Of a stretch of DNA of 54,469 nucleotides, positions 45,262-54,469 are shown piece after piece. Both the position numbers and the translations under genes were made by a program. Position 1 is the stretch's first letter. Every line of letters starts with the position of its first letter. The notes beneath the pieces are model-generated. The model did not search any database. It had not been told where the DNA came from and saw nothing but the letters and a program-made list of their open reading frames with translations. This DNA is from Planctomycetaceae bacterium (GTDB lineage: Bacteria > Planctomycetota > Planctomycetia > Pirellulales > Pirellulaceae), in assembly GCA_021298315.1 (NCBI GenBank), contig JAJTFC010000051.1, positions 1-54,469 of the forward strand, written 5' to 3'.

Positions 45262-45587
45262 GACAGAAAACCCTTGATATGACTCGTTTTGAACTCGGCC
45301 AAAAAATCGAATGTTCAGCGACTGTTAATTGCTGTCCAACCCCTGGATTGTATTAGGGTTCCGGCTCAAAGACACCGCTACGAGCAATTATTTTGAACGA
45401 AACCAACCAATCTAACGCTCTCCGAACCATGACGATATCGAACCTTTTGGAGCCTTTCTCGAAGGAAGTAAGGATAAGTTAGGAAGGGGCGATTATAGGG
45501 ATTTTGGTAAGAATCCAGCCCGCGGACAACTCTCAAGGGACAACCCTTCCATTACTTTTCGGATGCGTGTGTTAAGCTACAATCCCA
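45262..45587. other. intergenic region upstream of the BON and ispA genes
   Basis: The 326 bases between the two divergent starts should hold both promoters. I see no gene, tRNA, strong hairpin or recognisable operator. A frame of about 16 codons from an ATG near 45429 is too short to support. Confidence 0.5.
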
Positions 45588-46517
45588 ATGAGGTTATTTG
45601 GTAGCCACGCACCTTGCAGGAACGTCATCATTTCAGAACCTTACTCCCAACTGAGGCTACGCTTGGATCGGTTCGCTCAAGAATCTCCCAAGCGGTTGGC
45701 CGATGCACTCGAATATTCTCTGCTGGCCCCAGGCAAACGGTTGCGGCCTGTGCTGTGCCTGTTAGCATGCGAAACCCTAGGAGCCAACCTCGAACAGGCC
45801 CTGGGAAATGCCTGCGCTCTGGAAATGATCCATTGTTACTCTCTGATCCATGACGATCTGCCCGCGATGGATGATGACGACCTGCGCCGCGGACGGCCAA
45901 CTTGCCATCGCCAGTTCGACGAAGCCACTGCGATTTTAGCCGGGGATGCACTCCAACCGATGGCTTTCGAGTCGATCCTTGGTGGTCGGCTTGAGCCACC
46001 CGCTCTGGTGGAAAGCTGCCAAGTGCTTGCTTGGGCAGCCGGCATCCGCGGGATGGTCGGCGGCCAAATGGACGATCTGTTGGAAGAAAACAGGTCCCAA
46101 ATGCAATGCGACGAGCCCAATGGCATCGAAGAGCCCCCCGAAAAAAGGCTCGACTCGATTCATCGCAGGAAAACCGGGGCAATGATCGAAGCGTCCGTCA
46201 TTTTGGGAGCTATCGCCGCGAATGCTACGCCAGAATGTCGGACTGCGCTGGCTAAATACGGTCGCGGGATCGGAATTGCCTTCCAAATCGTCGACGACCT
46301 TCTGGACGTCGAGTCAACCCGTGAGAAAACTGGTAAGGCGACTGGCAAAGACGCCGCGCGTGGTAAACTAACCTTTCCTGGCGTCTATGGTATTACCGAG
46401 AGCCGACAGATGGCCAATCGCTGGGTCGCAGAGTCCTTGGCCGCCCTGGAACCCTTTAATCATCAAGCCGAGGGCCTTCGGCAGATCGCGAAGTATATCT
46501 TGGAAAGGCATAGTTGA
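45588..46517 (+). CDS. ispA: polyprenyl (farnesyl/geranylgeranyl) diphosphate synthase
   Basis: A 309-residue all-alpha isoprenyl diphosphate synthase. The first aspartate-rich motif is HDDLPAMDDDDLRRGRPTCH (D89, D90, with D96), and the second is IVDDLLDVE (D236, D237, D240). Basic residues for IPP binding are in GKRLRPVLCL, and the KTG motif in HRRKTGAMIEAS is present. It condenses IPP with allylic diphosphates to C15 or C20 products for quinones, carotenoids and undecaprenyl phosphate. Chain length is not decided by the visible residues near the first motif. The stop codon TGA overlaps the ATG of dxs by one base, so the pair is translationally coupled, which fits one pathway. Confidence 0.93.
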   Translation: MRLFGSHAPCRNVIISEPYSQLRLRLDRFAQESPKRLADALEYSLLAPGKRLRPVLCLLACETLGANLEQALGNACALEMIHCYSLIHDDLPAMDDDDLRRGRPTCHRQFDEATAILAGDALQPMAFESILGGRLEPPALVESCQVLAWAAGIRGMVGGQMDDLLEENRSQMQCDEPNGIEEPPEKRLDSIHRRKTGAMIEASVILGAIAANATPECRTALAKYGRGIGIAFQIVDDLLDVESTREKTGKATGKDAARGKLTFPGVYGITESRQMANRWVAESLAALEPFNHQAEGLRQIAKYILERHS

Positions 46518-48427
46518 TGGCGTCGCACCCTCTTCTTTCTCAATTGCAGTCCGCAGATCCGCTGCGATCGATGAGTGTCGAGCAACTCGATCAAATGGCC
46601 CTCGAAATTCGGGATGTCCTTTGCAACTTGCTTGCTACCCGAACGGCACACTTTGCTTCCAACCTGGGTGTGGTCGAACTGTGCTTGGCGCTCCACAGCG
46701 TTTTCGACTTCAAATACGATCGCTTGATCTGGGACACCGGCCACCAAATTTACCCTCACAAGTTGGTCACGGGACGTTACAAGGAGTTCCGAACGATCCG
46801 GGAACGAGGCGGACTCATGGGCTATCCCAACCCGATCGAAAGCCCCTATGATCTGTTCATGACGGGCCATGCCGGTTGTAGCGTCTCGACAGCTTTAGGG
46901 CTCAAGTCCGGTGATGATCTGATGGATCAAAAGCGTCGCAAAAGCATCGCCGTTATCGGCGATGGAGCGCTCCCCTCAGGGATCGTTTTCGAAGCGATGA
47001 ATAACGCAGGAGAACTCAACAAAGATCTCATCGTTGTCCTGAATGACAACAAGATGTCGATCTGCCCGCGCGTTGGAGCACTGGCCAATTACCTCGATCG
47101 ATTGCGCACCAACCCGTTCTACACTGGGCTCAAACAAGAGGTTACCAAGATCCTCAACAAGGTTCCAGTTTTGGGAGATCCTACAGAGAAACTTTTGGCC
47201 CAAGTCAAAGAGGGGGTCAAGGCCGGTATGGTCGGAGGCATGCTCTTCGAAGAGTTTGGGTTCAAGTACATCGGGCCTATCGATGGACACGATATACGTC
47301 TTTTGCGAAAATACCTCGAAATGATCAAGGACCAGCAAGGTCCAATCCTCCTGCATGTCGTTACTGAGAAGGGCAGGGGGTACAAGCCTGCCGAAGACGA
47401 TCCGGTTTATTTTCACACACCTCCGGCTTTCGAAGACGAGGACGGTGCGCCAAAGGTTCTAACGATCGGTGAGAAACCGGCCTTTACCAACTATGCACGC
47501 GATGCGATCGCAAGCCAAATGCGACGCAACAACAAGGTCACGGTGATGACTGCCGCGATGTGCCAAGGGAACAAACTCGAACCAGTTCGAGACGAATTTC
47601 CAGAGCGATTCTTTGACGTTGGAATCTGCGAGTCGCATGCGGTGGCGTTCGCTGCCGGACAAGCCAAAGTCGGTCTTCGTCCGATTGTCACCATCTATAG
47701 CACGTTCATGCAAAGATCCTACGATCAGATCTTTCAGGAAGTCGCACTTCAGAACCTGCCTGTTGTCCTGATGATGGATCGCGCAGGTCTAACTGGCCCA
47801 GACGGTCCGACCCACCACGGTCTGTTCGACATCGGATACACACGCGTCTTCCCCAACATCGTCATGATGGCTCCCGGGGATTCGACCGAAGTCGAACCGA
47901 TGCTCGAGTTTGCTCTCAATCAACCCGGCCCTACTTCGATCCGGTATCCAAAGACCAGCGCTCTGGCGTTTGATAGGCCTAAGCGGCCGATCGAACTCGG
48001 TAAATCCGAAACGATCCGCATCGGTCGCGACGGGACGATCATCGCCATCGGAGCGATGCTCCAGCAAGCCCTTGCGGCAGCCGATATGCTCAGTACCGAA
48101 GGACTCGATGTTTCGGTCGTCAATGCTCGGTTCATCCGCCCGTTGGATATCCAGATGCTCTCGAAGGTCTTCGAAGAATCCCGATTCGTCGTGACCGTTG
48201 AGGAAGGAGCCCTGGCCGGTGGTTTTGGATCGGCTGTTTTAGAAGCCGCTTGTCATCACGGTTGGGACACTCGGATCTTAAGAATCCTTGGGATCCCCGA
48301 CCGCTTCATCGAGCACGGGGAACGCAACGAACTTCTTGCTGAAATCGGAATCGATGCTGCCGGCATCGCGGGGACTTGTAGGCAACTGGACGAACGTTGT
48401 GCCCGCTCGCAAACTGCCGGGGTCTGA
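46517..48427 (+). CDS. dxs: 1-deoxy-D-xylulose-5-phosphate synthase
   Basis: A 636-residue thiamine diphosphate enzyme making DXP from pyruvate and glyceraldehyde 3-phosphate, the first step of the MEP pathway. Motifs: HFASNLGVVELCLALHSVFD, WDTGHQIYPHKLVTGR, the TPP-binding IGDGALPSGIVFEAMNNAGE with NDNKMSI, and the pyrimidine-domain FDVGICESHAVAFAAGQAKV, plus TIYSTFMQRSYDQIFQEVAL and MDRAGLTGPDGPTHHGLFDI. The C-terminal transketolase domain reads VVNARFIRPLD and TVEEGALAGGFG. ATG 46517 is chosen because it overlaps the ispA stop; the TTG one codon earlier is less likely. Upstream ispA and downstream thiL complete a functional cluster. Confidence 0.97.
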   Translation: MASHPLLSQLQSADPLRSMSVEQLDQMALEIRDVLCNLLATRTAHFASNLGVVELCLALHSVFDFKYDRLIWDTGHQIYPHKLVTGRYKEFRTIRERGGLMGYPNPIESPYDLFMTGHAGCSVSTALGLKSGDDLMDQKRRKSIAVIGDGALPSGIVFEAMNNAGELNKDLIVVLNDNKMSICPRVGALANYLDRLRTNPFYTGLKQEVTKILNKVPVLGDPTEKLLAQVKEGVKAGMVGGMLFEEFGFKYIGPIDGHDIRLLRKYLEMIKDQQGPILLHVVTEKGRGYKPAEDDPVYFHTPPAFEDEDGAPKVLTIGEKPAFTNYARDAIASQMRRNNKVTVMTAAMCQGNKLEPVRDEFPERFFDVGICESHAVAFAAGQAKVGLRPIVTIYSTFMQRSYDQIFQEVALQNLPVVLMMDRAGLTGPDGPTHHGLFDIGYTRVFPNIVMMAPGDSTEVEPMLEFALNQPGPTSIRYPKTSALAFDRPKRPIELGKSETIRIGRDGTIIAIGAMLQQALAAADMLSTEGLDVSVVNARFIRPLDIQMLSKVFEESRFVVTVEEGALAGGFGSAVLEAACHHGWDTRILRILGIPDRFIEHGERNELLAEIGIDAAGIAGTCRQLDERCARSQTAGV

Positions 48428-48432
48428 TTCTC

Positions 48433-49338
48433 ATGGAACACGGTTTTATTGCTTGGGCCAAGCAGCGCGCGATGCGCTTGCCCAAAGTCAAACTCGGCAT
48501 CGGAGACGATTGCGCTCTGATAGCCTCGGACGGCTCCGACTGGGTCGTAACCACCGATTCGCTATGCGAAGGAACCCACTTTATACTCGATGAGTGTGGC
48601 CCCCAAGCTGTTGGCAGAAAGCTTGTCGGCGTGAACCTAAGTGACCTAGCAAGCATGGCAGCAAGCCCGGTGGCCGTATTTCTATCCCTGTGTTTGCCCC
48701 GCAAGTCAGCCGATCTGATCGGTGCAGAAATCTACGAAGGTGTCTGTCAAGCTTGCGAAAAATACAATGTCGCCATCGGAGGTGGAGACACCAATGTCTG
48801 GGATGGTCCCTTGGTCGTTCATCTAACAGCCGTAGGAACTGCCTCACAGGCCGGATGTTGGCTTCGTAGCGGTGCCAATCCTGGAGACAAGATCGTCGTA
48901 AGCGGTCGTTTAGGTGGTAGCCTCTTGGGCAAGCACTTGGAGTTCGAGCCAAGGCTTCATCTGGCCAAGGCTCTGCATCCACTGGGGATCGTTCAAGCCG
49001 CAACGGACATCAGTGATGGGCTTGGGGTTGATCTTTTGAATATGACCGTCGCGAGTCGATGCGGTGCCGAAGTGGATCTAGATCTAATACCCATCAGCGA
49101 TGCTGCCGTCGAGAGATCCAAGACTACGGGTCATACGGCATTAGAGCATGCCATCGGCGATGGAGAAGATTTTGAATTGCTCATGGCGGTCGATCCGAGT
49201 CGGATCGATCTTCTGCCAAAGTCTATCGACGGAGTGCCTTTAACGGTCATAGGCACTTTTGTGAGCCGCACTGGACTGTGGTCTCGCAGCAAGGGTGGCG
49301 TCATGCAAATGCAACCACGCGGTTATGTACATGGCTAG
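48433..49338 (+). CDS. thiL: thiamine-monophosphate kinase
   Basis: ATG 48433 gives 301 residues; the frame upstream overlaps dxs. The PurM-like ATP-binding fold has GIGDDCALI near the N-terminus, TTDSLCEGTHF, VGVNLSDLASMAASPVAVFL, AIGGGDTN, and in the C-terminal half ATDISDGLGVDL and GDGEDFELLMA. The conserved acidic residues that hold magnesium (GDD, TTDS, GGDT, DISDG, GEDFEL) are all present. It phosphorylates thiamine monophosphate to thiamine diphosphate, the cofactor of Dxs encoded just upstream. It starts 5 bases after dxs, so the three genes should be one operon. Confidence 0.94.
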   Translation: MEHGFIAWAKQRAMRLPKVKLGIGDDCALIASDGSDWVVTTDSLCEGTHFILDECGPQAVGRKLVGVNLSDLASMAASPVAVFLSLCLPRKSADLIGAEIYEGVCQACEKYNVAIGGGDTNVWDGPLVVHLTAVGTASQAGCWLRSGANPGDKIVVSGRLGGSLLGKHLEFEPRLHLAKALHPLGIVQAATDISDGLGVDLLNMTVASRCGAEVDLDLIPISDAAVERSKTTGHTALEHAIGDGEDFELLMAVDPSRIDLLPKSIDGVPLTVIGTFVSRTGLWSRSKGGVMQMQPRGYVHG

Positions 49339-49369
49339 ATCCTTCAAGCGTTCTTTCGAATTCCTGGTT

Positions 49370-49553
49370 GTTCGGGTGTTTTAGTGGGTGAAAGCTCGGC
49401 TTTTTCGTACTCAGCTTCGCGGTACTCGTACTCGAAACGCCTGAATCGATTCAAGGCGATCGCCTTTTCAAGGAAGCTGGAACCCCAGTATTTGGGCCGC
49501 ATGTCAACGACATCCCAATACGACCCTTCGAGTACGAGTACCGTTTCACTGAG
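49370..49553 (+). repeat. inverted-repeat element, copy B
   Basis: Directly downstream of thiL. Terminal inverted repeats of about 25 bases (49411-49436 with 49527-49552) include a perfect 16-base core at 49421-49436 and 49527-49542. They flank a 90-base centre with the palindrome AAGGCGATCGCCTT (49453-49466). The flank from 49370 to 49410 is also shared with copy A. The right end is shared with copy C. The TACTCG repeats create spurious EYEYREAEYE reading frames on the minus strand. Confidence 0.85.
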
Positions 49554-49643
49554 TAGCAACGGTCTTTAAATCAGGGGTAAATTTGTTCAAAAAAGATTTT
49601 GAACAACCGCTGTGTCCAGCACGCGTAGAGCCCATGCTCCTCA

Positions 49644-49675
49644 GGGGCTCTGCCCCCGAACCCCCGGGATTTTTT
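49644..49675 (+). terminator. GC-rich hairpin followed by a T run
   Basis: GGGGC (49644-49648) and GCCCC (49652-49656) pair around a 3-base loop, followed by a C-rich stretch and six T residues at 49670-49675. It may end transcripts coming from thiL, but the distance between stem and T run is longer than in a classic terminator. Confidence 0.35.
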
Positions 49676-50000
49676 AGGCATAGGCTCGGAAAATCATCTG
49701 TTCATTGCGCGCAAAACTATTCCAATGATGGCGCAGGGTGAAACAGACGAACGATTTAAGATGTGCGTAGTAGGCCTTAATCTTCTCGTTGTGCCGGATA
49801 GCGACAAGTGTGGCCATATACAAGATCGCTCTAACGTTGCCACGCCCTTCCATGATGAATCGCTTGCACATCGTGTTGCCCGATACCTTGGGCAGATTGG
49901 AGAATCTCGATCTTTCGTTGGTTCTTCTTGTCCTCTTGGCGTACGCATACCACGTCTGCTTGAGTCGATTCTCTTCCTGGGTGATCAGTTCAACCCACAC
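49674..50000 (-). pseudogene. IS110-family transposase remnant
   Basis: A 108-codon frame on the minus strand. It begins with VELITQEENRLKQ, like the end of the IS110 N-terminal DEDD domain (QLVELITAEKNRLKQ-type). It then jumps to RFIMEGRGNVRAILYMATLV and AIRHNEKIKAYYAHL, the strongly conserved C-terminal transposase_20 stretch. About 150 residues that normally separate these are missing, and the end of the transposase is not recognisable. An in-frame stop lies just upstream. No intact terminal structure is seen, and IS110 elements lack clear inverted repeats anyway. This is an immobile fossil between thiL and aspS. Confidence 0.75.
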
Positions 50001-50134
50001 TGCGAGCTAGCTTCTCAAGGATCTTCAGAGCCACGAGTAAACGTTCTACAATGCGTTCGGAACGTACAAAGTTCTAAAAAAGAGCTTAACCGTACTATTC
50101 CTCTGAGATGGTAGATATCGGAAGATACTAGGAT

Positions 50135-51916
50135 CTAACTGGTCTTATGCGGATCGCCGACGATGGCGATGCGTAGTTCTCGAAGCTGCTTTTCCGAGAC
50201 GTACGATGGAGCTCCCATCATCAAGTCTTCGGCCTTCTGATTCATCGGGAATAGAATCACCTCCCGAATATTAGGCTCGTCTGCCAAAAGCATCACAATC
50301 CGGTCGACCCCAGGTGCCGAACCACCGTGCGGAGGCGCTCCATACTTGAACGCATTGATCATCCCCTTGAACTGCTCGTCGACCACCGAGCGATCGTAAC
50401 CGGCGATCTCAAATGCCTTGTACATGATCTCAGGCTTGTGATTGCGAATCGCCCCGGATGACAACTCGATTCCATTGCACACAATGTCGTACTGATAAGC
50501 CAGGATATCGAGCGGATCTTTGGTCTCCAAAGCCTCCATCTCTCCTTGCGGCATCGAGAACGGATTGTGGCTAAAGATCACTCGCTGCTCGATCTCATCC
50601 CACTCGTACATTGGGAAATCAACGATCCAACAAAACTTAAACGCATTCTGTTCGATGAGCCCCAGTTCGTTTCCAACCCGCATGCGCACGAGCCCAGCAA
50701 GCTTGGCTGCCGTGGCTGGTTTGTCGCAAGCGAAAAATACTCCATCATTGGGCCCAAGCCCTAACTTAGCGACCAACTGAGCGACCCGGTCTGGACCAAT
50801 ATTCTTAGCAATCCCGCCACCGTCACCGTTTTTGAAATTGATGTAGGCCAGTCCAGCAAACCCCTCGTCCTTGGACCACTGGTTGGCAGAATCAAAGAAA
50901 CTGCGAGGCTTGGTGCCAGCCTCGGGTGCTCGTATGGCTCGAACCACTCCACCGGCTTCGATCGACTTGGCGAAGACCGCAAAGGGACCATCCTTGAAGA
51001 TCTCGGTGACATCGACAATCTCAATCGGATTTCTCAAGTCCGGTTTGTCCGACCCATACTTGAGCATCGCATCTTTGTAAGTAATCCTCGGGAACGGAGG
51101 TGCCGTCACACTCCGACCGCGAGAGAATTCATCGAACACCCCTGATAAGACCGGTTCGATCGCAGCGAACACATCGTCCTGGGTGACAAAGCTCATCTCA
51201 AAGTCGAGTTGATAGAACTCACCTGGCGAGCGATCCGCCCGAGCATCCTCATCGCGAAAACAAGGTGCGATCTGAAAGTAACGGTCAAAGCCCGCGACCA
51301 TAAGCAACTGCTTAAACATCTGAGGGGCTTGGGGCAGCGCGTAGAACTTGCCGTGATGAACCCGTGAAGGAACCAAGAAGTCGCGCGCACCTTCAGGACT
51401 CGATGCGGTGAGGATCGGTGTTTGGAACTCCGTGAAGCCAGATTCGATCATCCGACGACGCAAGCTTGCAATCACTTGGCTTCGCAAAACAATGTTCGCG
51501 TGCAACTTTTCCCGTCGCAGATCCAAGAAACGATTCCGCAGCCGTATATCTTCGGGGTACTCGGTATTTCCAAAGATTGGAAAGGGTACTTCTGCTGCCT
51601 CTGAAAGCAACACAACGCTCGATGCCTTGACCTCGATCTCACCGGTCGAGAGCTCGGGATTGACCCGGTCGGTACCTCGGCTATCGACAACCCCCTCGAT
51701 GCAAATGACCGACTCGAGCTTCACACCCTCGATCAGCTTAAACGCTTGAGACTCACGATTGACGACAACTTGGGTGATCCCGTAGTGATCCCTCAGATCC
51801 ACAAAGAGCAGGTTGCCGTGATCTCGTTTTCGAAAAACCCACCCGGAGAGTTTTACGTTCGAACCTACGTGATTCGAACGTAACTGGCCACAAGAATGCG
51901 TGCGGTATGCGTGCAT
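50135..51916 (-). CDS. aspS: aspartyl-tRNA synthetase
   Basis: A 593-residue class IIb synthetase of the long bacterial type. It has an OB-fold anticodon-binding domain ([37 protein letters not shown]), motif 1 around [20 protein letters not shown], the [11 protein letters not shown] loop, motif 2 [20 protein letters not shown], the bacterial GAD insertion (about 290-420, [10 protein letters not shown] onward) and motif 3 [19 protein letters not shown]. All catalytic arginines and the aspartate-binding residues appear intact. It charges tRNA-Asp; whether it also charges tRNA-Asn depends on a gatCAB system not visible here. Its ATG overlaps the secDF stop (TAATG), so the two are coupled. Confidence 0.97.
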   Translation of the reverse strand: MHAYRTHSCGQLRSNHVGSNVKLSGWVFRKRDHGNLLFVDLRDHYGITQVVVNRESQAFKLIEGVKLESVICIEGVVDSRGTDRVNPELSTGEIEVKASSVVLLSEAAEVPFPIFGNTEYPEDIRLRNRFLDLRREKLHANIVLRSQVIASLRRRMIESGFTEFQTPILTASSPEGARDFLVPSRVHHGKFYALPQAPQMFKQLLMVAGFDRYFQIAPCFRDEDARADRSPGEFYQLDFEMSFVTQDDVFAAIEPVLSGVFDEFSRGRSVTAPPFPRITYKDAMLKYGSDKPDLRNPIEIVDVTEIFKDGPFAVFAKSIEAGGVVRAIRAPEAGTKPRSFFDSANQWSKDEGFAGLAYINFKNGDGGGIAKNIGPDRVAQLVAKLGLGPNDGVFFACDKPATAAKLAGLVRMRVGNELGLIEQNAFKFCWIVDFPMYEWDEIEQRVIFSHNPFSMPQGEMEALETKDPLDILAYQYDIVCNGIELSSGAIRNHKPEIMYKAFEIAGYDRSVVDEQFKGMINAFKYGAPPHGGSAPGVDRIVMLLADEPNIREVILFPMNQKAEDLMMGAPSYVSEKQLRELRIAIVGDPHKTS

Positions 51917-54469
51917 TATGAAGTAACTTTCGAAGCGGCACGAGCGGCTTGTTCGCGTTTAGCAAGCCAAAGCAGGATTGGAGAGGCGACGAAAATAGAA
52001 CTAAAAGTTCCAACGACGATGCCGACCAAAAGACAGAAGGCAAATCCATGGATCCCTTCACCACCCCAAATGTACATCAGCAAAATCGCCACGATGGTTG
52101 TCGAGGATGTCAGCAACGTACGGCTAAGGGTCTGTGTGACCGAAGTGTTGATCATTTTCTCGGTCAGGTTCGGGCTCTTGCCCTTGACCTCCCGAATCCG
52201 GTCAAACACAACGATCGTATCGTTGAGCGAATAACCGATGATCGTCAAAATCGCAGCCACGATCGTCAAGGAAATCTTAAAGTCATCGATCAGCAAGAAG
52301 CCCAATGGCCTAAAGAGCCAGTGGCTCACGGCCAAGATGCCGATCGTGATGAGCACGTCGTGCAAGAGCGCGATCACCGCCGCTAAGCCGTAGGAGACTT
52401 TGTTAAACCGGAACCAAATGTAAATCGTGATAAAGAGCAAGCTTAGCAAAAGACCCAAGAGAGCTTTTTGCTGCATCTCACCCGCGACGCGTCCTTCGAT
52501 CTTGCTGAAGGACTGGAAGACAGGCTTGGTCTGAATCGCCTCTCGCATCCGCTGGAGCACGGTTGCAGTAGTGGCTTCATCGTAGGGGAGCTTGATGTTC
52601 CAATCGGAGAACCCAAGGTCACTGCTTCGCGTCCAATTCGTCGCCGAAGCAGGTTCGAGTTCGATTTGGGAGTCGATCAAGTTTCTGCCAGCGGCCTGGG
52701 CCGCTGCAACCAAGGTCTCGATCACTTGGGAAGCGTTTAGACGTGCAGGTGAGGATCCAATCGTATCGACAAAGCTCAATGTCGCCGCAGTGGTTGCTTC
52801 GGGCGTAAGGGTCGGCGTAGCAGAAGCCACCGATGGCTCGGTTGTTGCCGGTGTGGCTGTTGCTGATTGATCCGCAGCCGTTGGGGCTGGCTCTTGGGCC
52901 GCCGTTGGAGCAGGAGCGTTTGGATCCTGATAAGCCACCAAGAAGGTTCGATTCGCAGGCCTAAGTCCCGATTGGCTCTTGCCGACGATTTGAGATTTCA
53001 TGTCGTAGGTAACCAGTTTCGCACCGTTTGCTCCGCTAAAGCCCTTGAGCAATCGATCGCGAACTTGTGCCTCGTCCTTAAGCGAAACGTCGAGTTTGTA
53101 GACCGAATTCTTTTGGAAATCCCTCATCTCGACGTTGGTCAAGGTCGTTTGGATCGGTAGTCCATTCTCATCGGCATCGAAAGCTTTCTGGGCAATCTCG
53201 CGAACCCGATCTGGTTCCATCGATTTGTCCAGCGAAAAGACCACCGAGGTTCCCCCGTTGAAATCGATATCTAAAAATTCACGACCTCGGAGAAATGTCG
53301 CGATAAGTCCGATGCCGATCAAAACTGCTGAGACGGCGTAGGCCATATTCCGGTATTTGAGGAAGTCGATGTCACCGAGTCCAAAAAAGGATCGTTTTGC
53401 CGAGTTCACCCAATCGGACATCCCCAGTTGAGCGAATCCCCAGCGTTCCGCGATTTCAAACAAAGTGTGAGCAAAAAAGACCGACGTGAACATGCTGATC
53501 GCCAGGCCGATGATCAGTGTTATCGCAAAACCCTTGACCTGCTCGGTTCCAACGTAGTAGAGAACCGCTGCGCTGATGAGGGTCGTAAGGTTGGAGTCGA
53601 AGATGGTTGTCCAAGCTCGATCAAAGCCGTTTCGGATGGCCATTCGAGTTGTGGCATTCTTTTGCCTTTCCTCGCGGATCCGTTCGAAAACCAAGACGTT
53701 CGCATCGACACTCATACCGACCGAGAGCACCAGACCTGCAAGGCCTGCCAGGGTCAACGGTTGGCGGAAGAGCATCATGCTCGCGAGAATCATCGCCAAG
53801 TTCAACAGCAGAGCGATCGTTGCGATGAAACCTGAGAAACGGTAGTAAGCCAACACGCAAAGGATCGTCGTCAGGAGTCCAAGTCCGCTGGCGAGTTTGC
53901 CCTTGGCAATCGCGTCGGCACCCATCGTCGCTCCAACAACATTCTCGCTGATGGGCTGTTTGCTGATGGCTCCGGGAAGTGATCCAGAGTTGAGAATCTG
54001 TACTAGGAACTCAACATCTTTGAGATTGAAGTTCCCTTCAATCTGGCCTTCGGCTCGGATGGGGCTGTTAAGACTCGGTGCTGAGAGAACAATACCATCG
54101 AGCAAGATCGCCATGCGGCGTTTGAAACCGGTAATCGCATCGGGCTGATTGGCGATGGTCATCTTGAGCATCTTTTCAGCACCGGCAGTTTTCATATTGA
54201 AACCGACTTGATACCCGCCGTTCTTTGAAATTTGCACAGAGGCCCTAGCTAGATCCGAGCCATTGACTTCGACGTAGGGGACACCCTTCTTTTGCAGGGC
54301 CAGCAGCACATCGACATCTTTGATTTTCTGGCTATCGAGCCAAGTTTCAAAATCTCTTGGTCGACCGGTGAGGATCGGATTTAGAATCTCACCGGTGCGG
54401 GCATTGCGAATCGTGTCATTGGGTGCGTAACCTTGAACTTCACCGGCTCCGGCTTGCTCGGCAGCACGG
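51916..54469 (-). CDS. secDF: protein translocase SecDF fusion (5' end outside window)
   Basis: The frame is open to the right window edge, so the true start lies beyond 54469; about 850 residues are visible. The SecD part has the end of its periplasmic P1 domain (VSGDLARASV-like region, [37 protein letters not shown]) and six membrane segments including [20 protein letters not shown]. The SecF part starts near [20 protein letters not shown], has [16 protein letters not shown], a long alanine/threonine/proline-rich insert ([13 protein letters not shown] and following), and [20 protein letters not shown] with [20 protein letters not shown]. SecDF uses the proton gradient to pull preproteins through SecYEG. 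The fusion itself is common; the low-complexity insert in the SecF periplasmic loop is less so. Confidence 0.95.
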   Translation of the reverse strand, partial: RAAEQAGAGEVQGYAPNDTIRNARTGEILNPILTGRPRDFETWLDSQKIKDVDVLLALQKKGVPYVEVNGSDLARASVQISKNGGYQVGFNMKTAGAEKMLKMTIANQPDAITGFKRRMAILLDGIVLSAPSLNSPIRAEGQIEGNFNLKDVEFLVQILNSGSLPGAISKQPISENVVGATMGADAIAKGKLASGLGLLTTILCVLAYYRFSGFIATIALLLNLAMILASMMLFRQPLTLAGLAGLVLSVGMSVDANVLVFERIREERQKNATTRMAIRNGFDRAWTTIFDSNLTTLISAAVLYYVGTEQVKGFAITLIIGLAISMFTSVFFAHTLFEIAERWGFAQLGMSDWVNSAKRSFFGLGDIDFLKYRNMAYAVSAVLIGIGLIATFLRGREFLDIDFNGGTSVVFSLDKSMEPDRVREIAQKAFDADENGLPIQTTLTNVEMRDFQKNSVYKLDVSLKDEAQVRDRLLKGFSGANGAKLVTYDMKSQIVGKSQSGLRPANRTFLVAYQDPNAPAPTAAQEPAPTAADQSATATPATTEPSVASATPTLTPEATTAATLSFVDTIGSSPARLNASQVIETLVAAAQAAGRNLIDSQIELEPASATNWTRSSDLGFSDWNIKLPYDEATTATVLQRMREAIQTKPVFQSFSKIEGRVAGEMQQKALLGLLLSLLFITIYIWFRFNKVSYGLAAVIALLHDVLITIGILAVSHWLFRPLGFLLIDDFKISLTIVAAILTIIGYSLNDTIVVFDRIREVKGKSPNLTEKMINTSVTQTLSRTLLTSSTTIVAILLMYIWGGEGIHGFAFCLLVGIVVGTFSSIFVASPILLWLAKREQAARAASKVTS

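Noticed and set aside
49694..49948. 84-codon frame overlapping the IS110 remnant in another frame
   Set aside because: The transposase similarity lies in the 49674-50000 frame; this one is its shadow.

Overview
The window looks like chromosomal core DNA of a planctomycete, most likely a member of the Pirellulales. Several features point that way. There are two DUF1559 pseudopilin-like proteins with the [14 protein letters not shown] leader and the H-X9-DG motif, one followed by a small lipoprotein of the kind often found beside them. The PstC and PstA phosphate permeases carry very large extracytoplasmic domains, one protein has an SHD1-like domain, there is a doubled DUF4159 protein, SecD and SecF are fused, and short inverted-repeat elements lie between genes. 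Many starts have no Shine-Dalgarno sequence, although a few are strong. I saw no tRNA, rRNA, CRISPR array or prophage. The assignment rests on gene content only.

Layout. 1-3755 (+): the 3' part of an Orn/Lys/Arg decarboxylase, an acyl-CoA ligase-like protein and a TPR protein that appears frameshifted. 3752-7379 (-): a secreted prenyltransferase-fold/DUF4159 protein and a TPR lipoprotein. 7496-14018 (+): a T2SS/T4P-type F protein, HemW, and a fused HyuA-HyuB (5-oxoprolinase-like) enzyme; a sugar-isomerase-like gene converges on the last. 14985-21659 (+): a pstS-pstC-pstA-pstB phosphate uptake operon without phoU. 21926-26667 (+): a DUF1559 protein and its lipoprotein partner, then a tight metallophosphatase/glycosyltransferase/radical-SAM trio. 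26695-30342: sialidase, nitrilase-family amidohydrolase, SAM methyltransferase and a double-ACT protein. 30495-33319: a second DUF1559 protein, an anti-sigma kinase/STAS partner-switch pair, and a zinc-ribbon membrane protein.

33542-35578 (+): groES and groEL behind a well-matching sigma-54 type promoter, ended by a clear terminator. 36048-39150 (-): guaB and a proline-rich SHD1-domain protein overlapping its end. 39379-45261: a long secretin, a lipoprotein, and a glycine-rich BON protein whose gene converges on the lipoprotein gene and overlaps it. 45588-49338 (+): ispA-dxs-thiL, linking isoprenoid precursor supply and thiamine diphosphate, the cofactor of Dxs. 49339-50134: a dispersed inverted-repeat element and an IS110-type transposase remnant. 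50135-54469 (-): secDF, running off the window, with aspS translationally coupled behind it.

Most genes are housekeeping or typical for the phylum. The least explained signals are: a family of roughly 170-bp inverted-repeat elements in three intergenic regions; a 33-nt stretch nearly identical at the DNA level inside two otherwise diverged pseudopilin genes; the sigma-54 type promoter of groESL together with a histidine-rich GroEL tail; the metallophosphatase/glycosyltransferase/radical-SAM trio; and a pstC reading frame that has no ordinary start codon in a sensible position.
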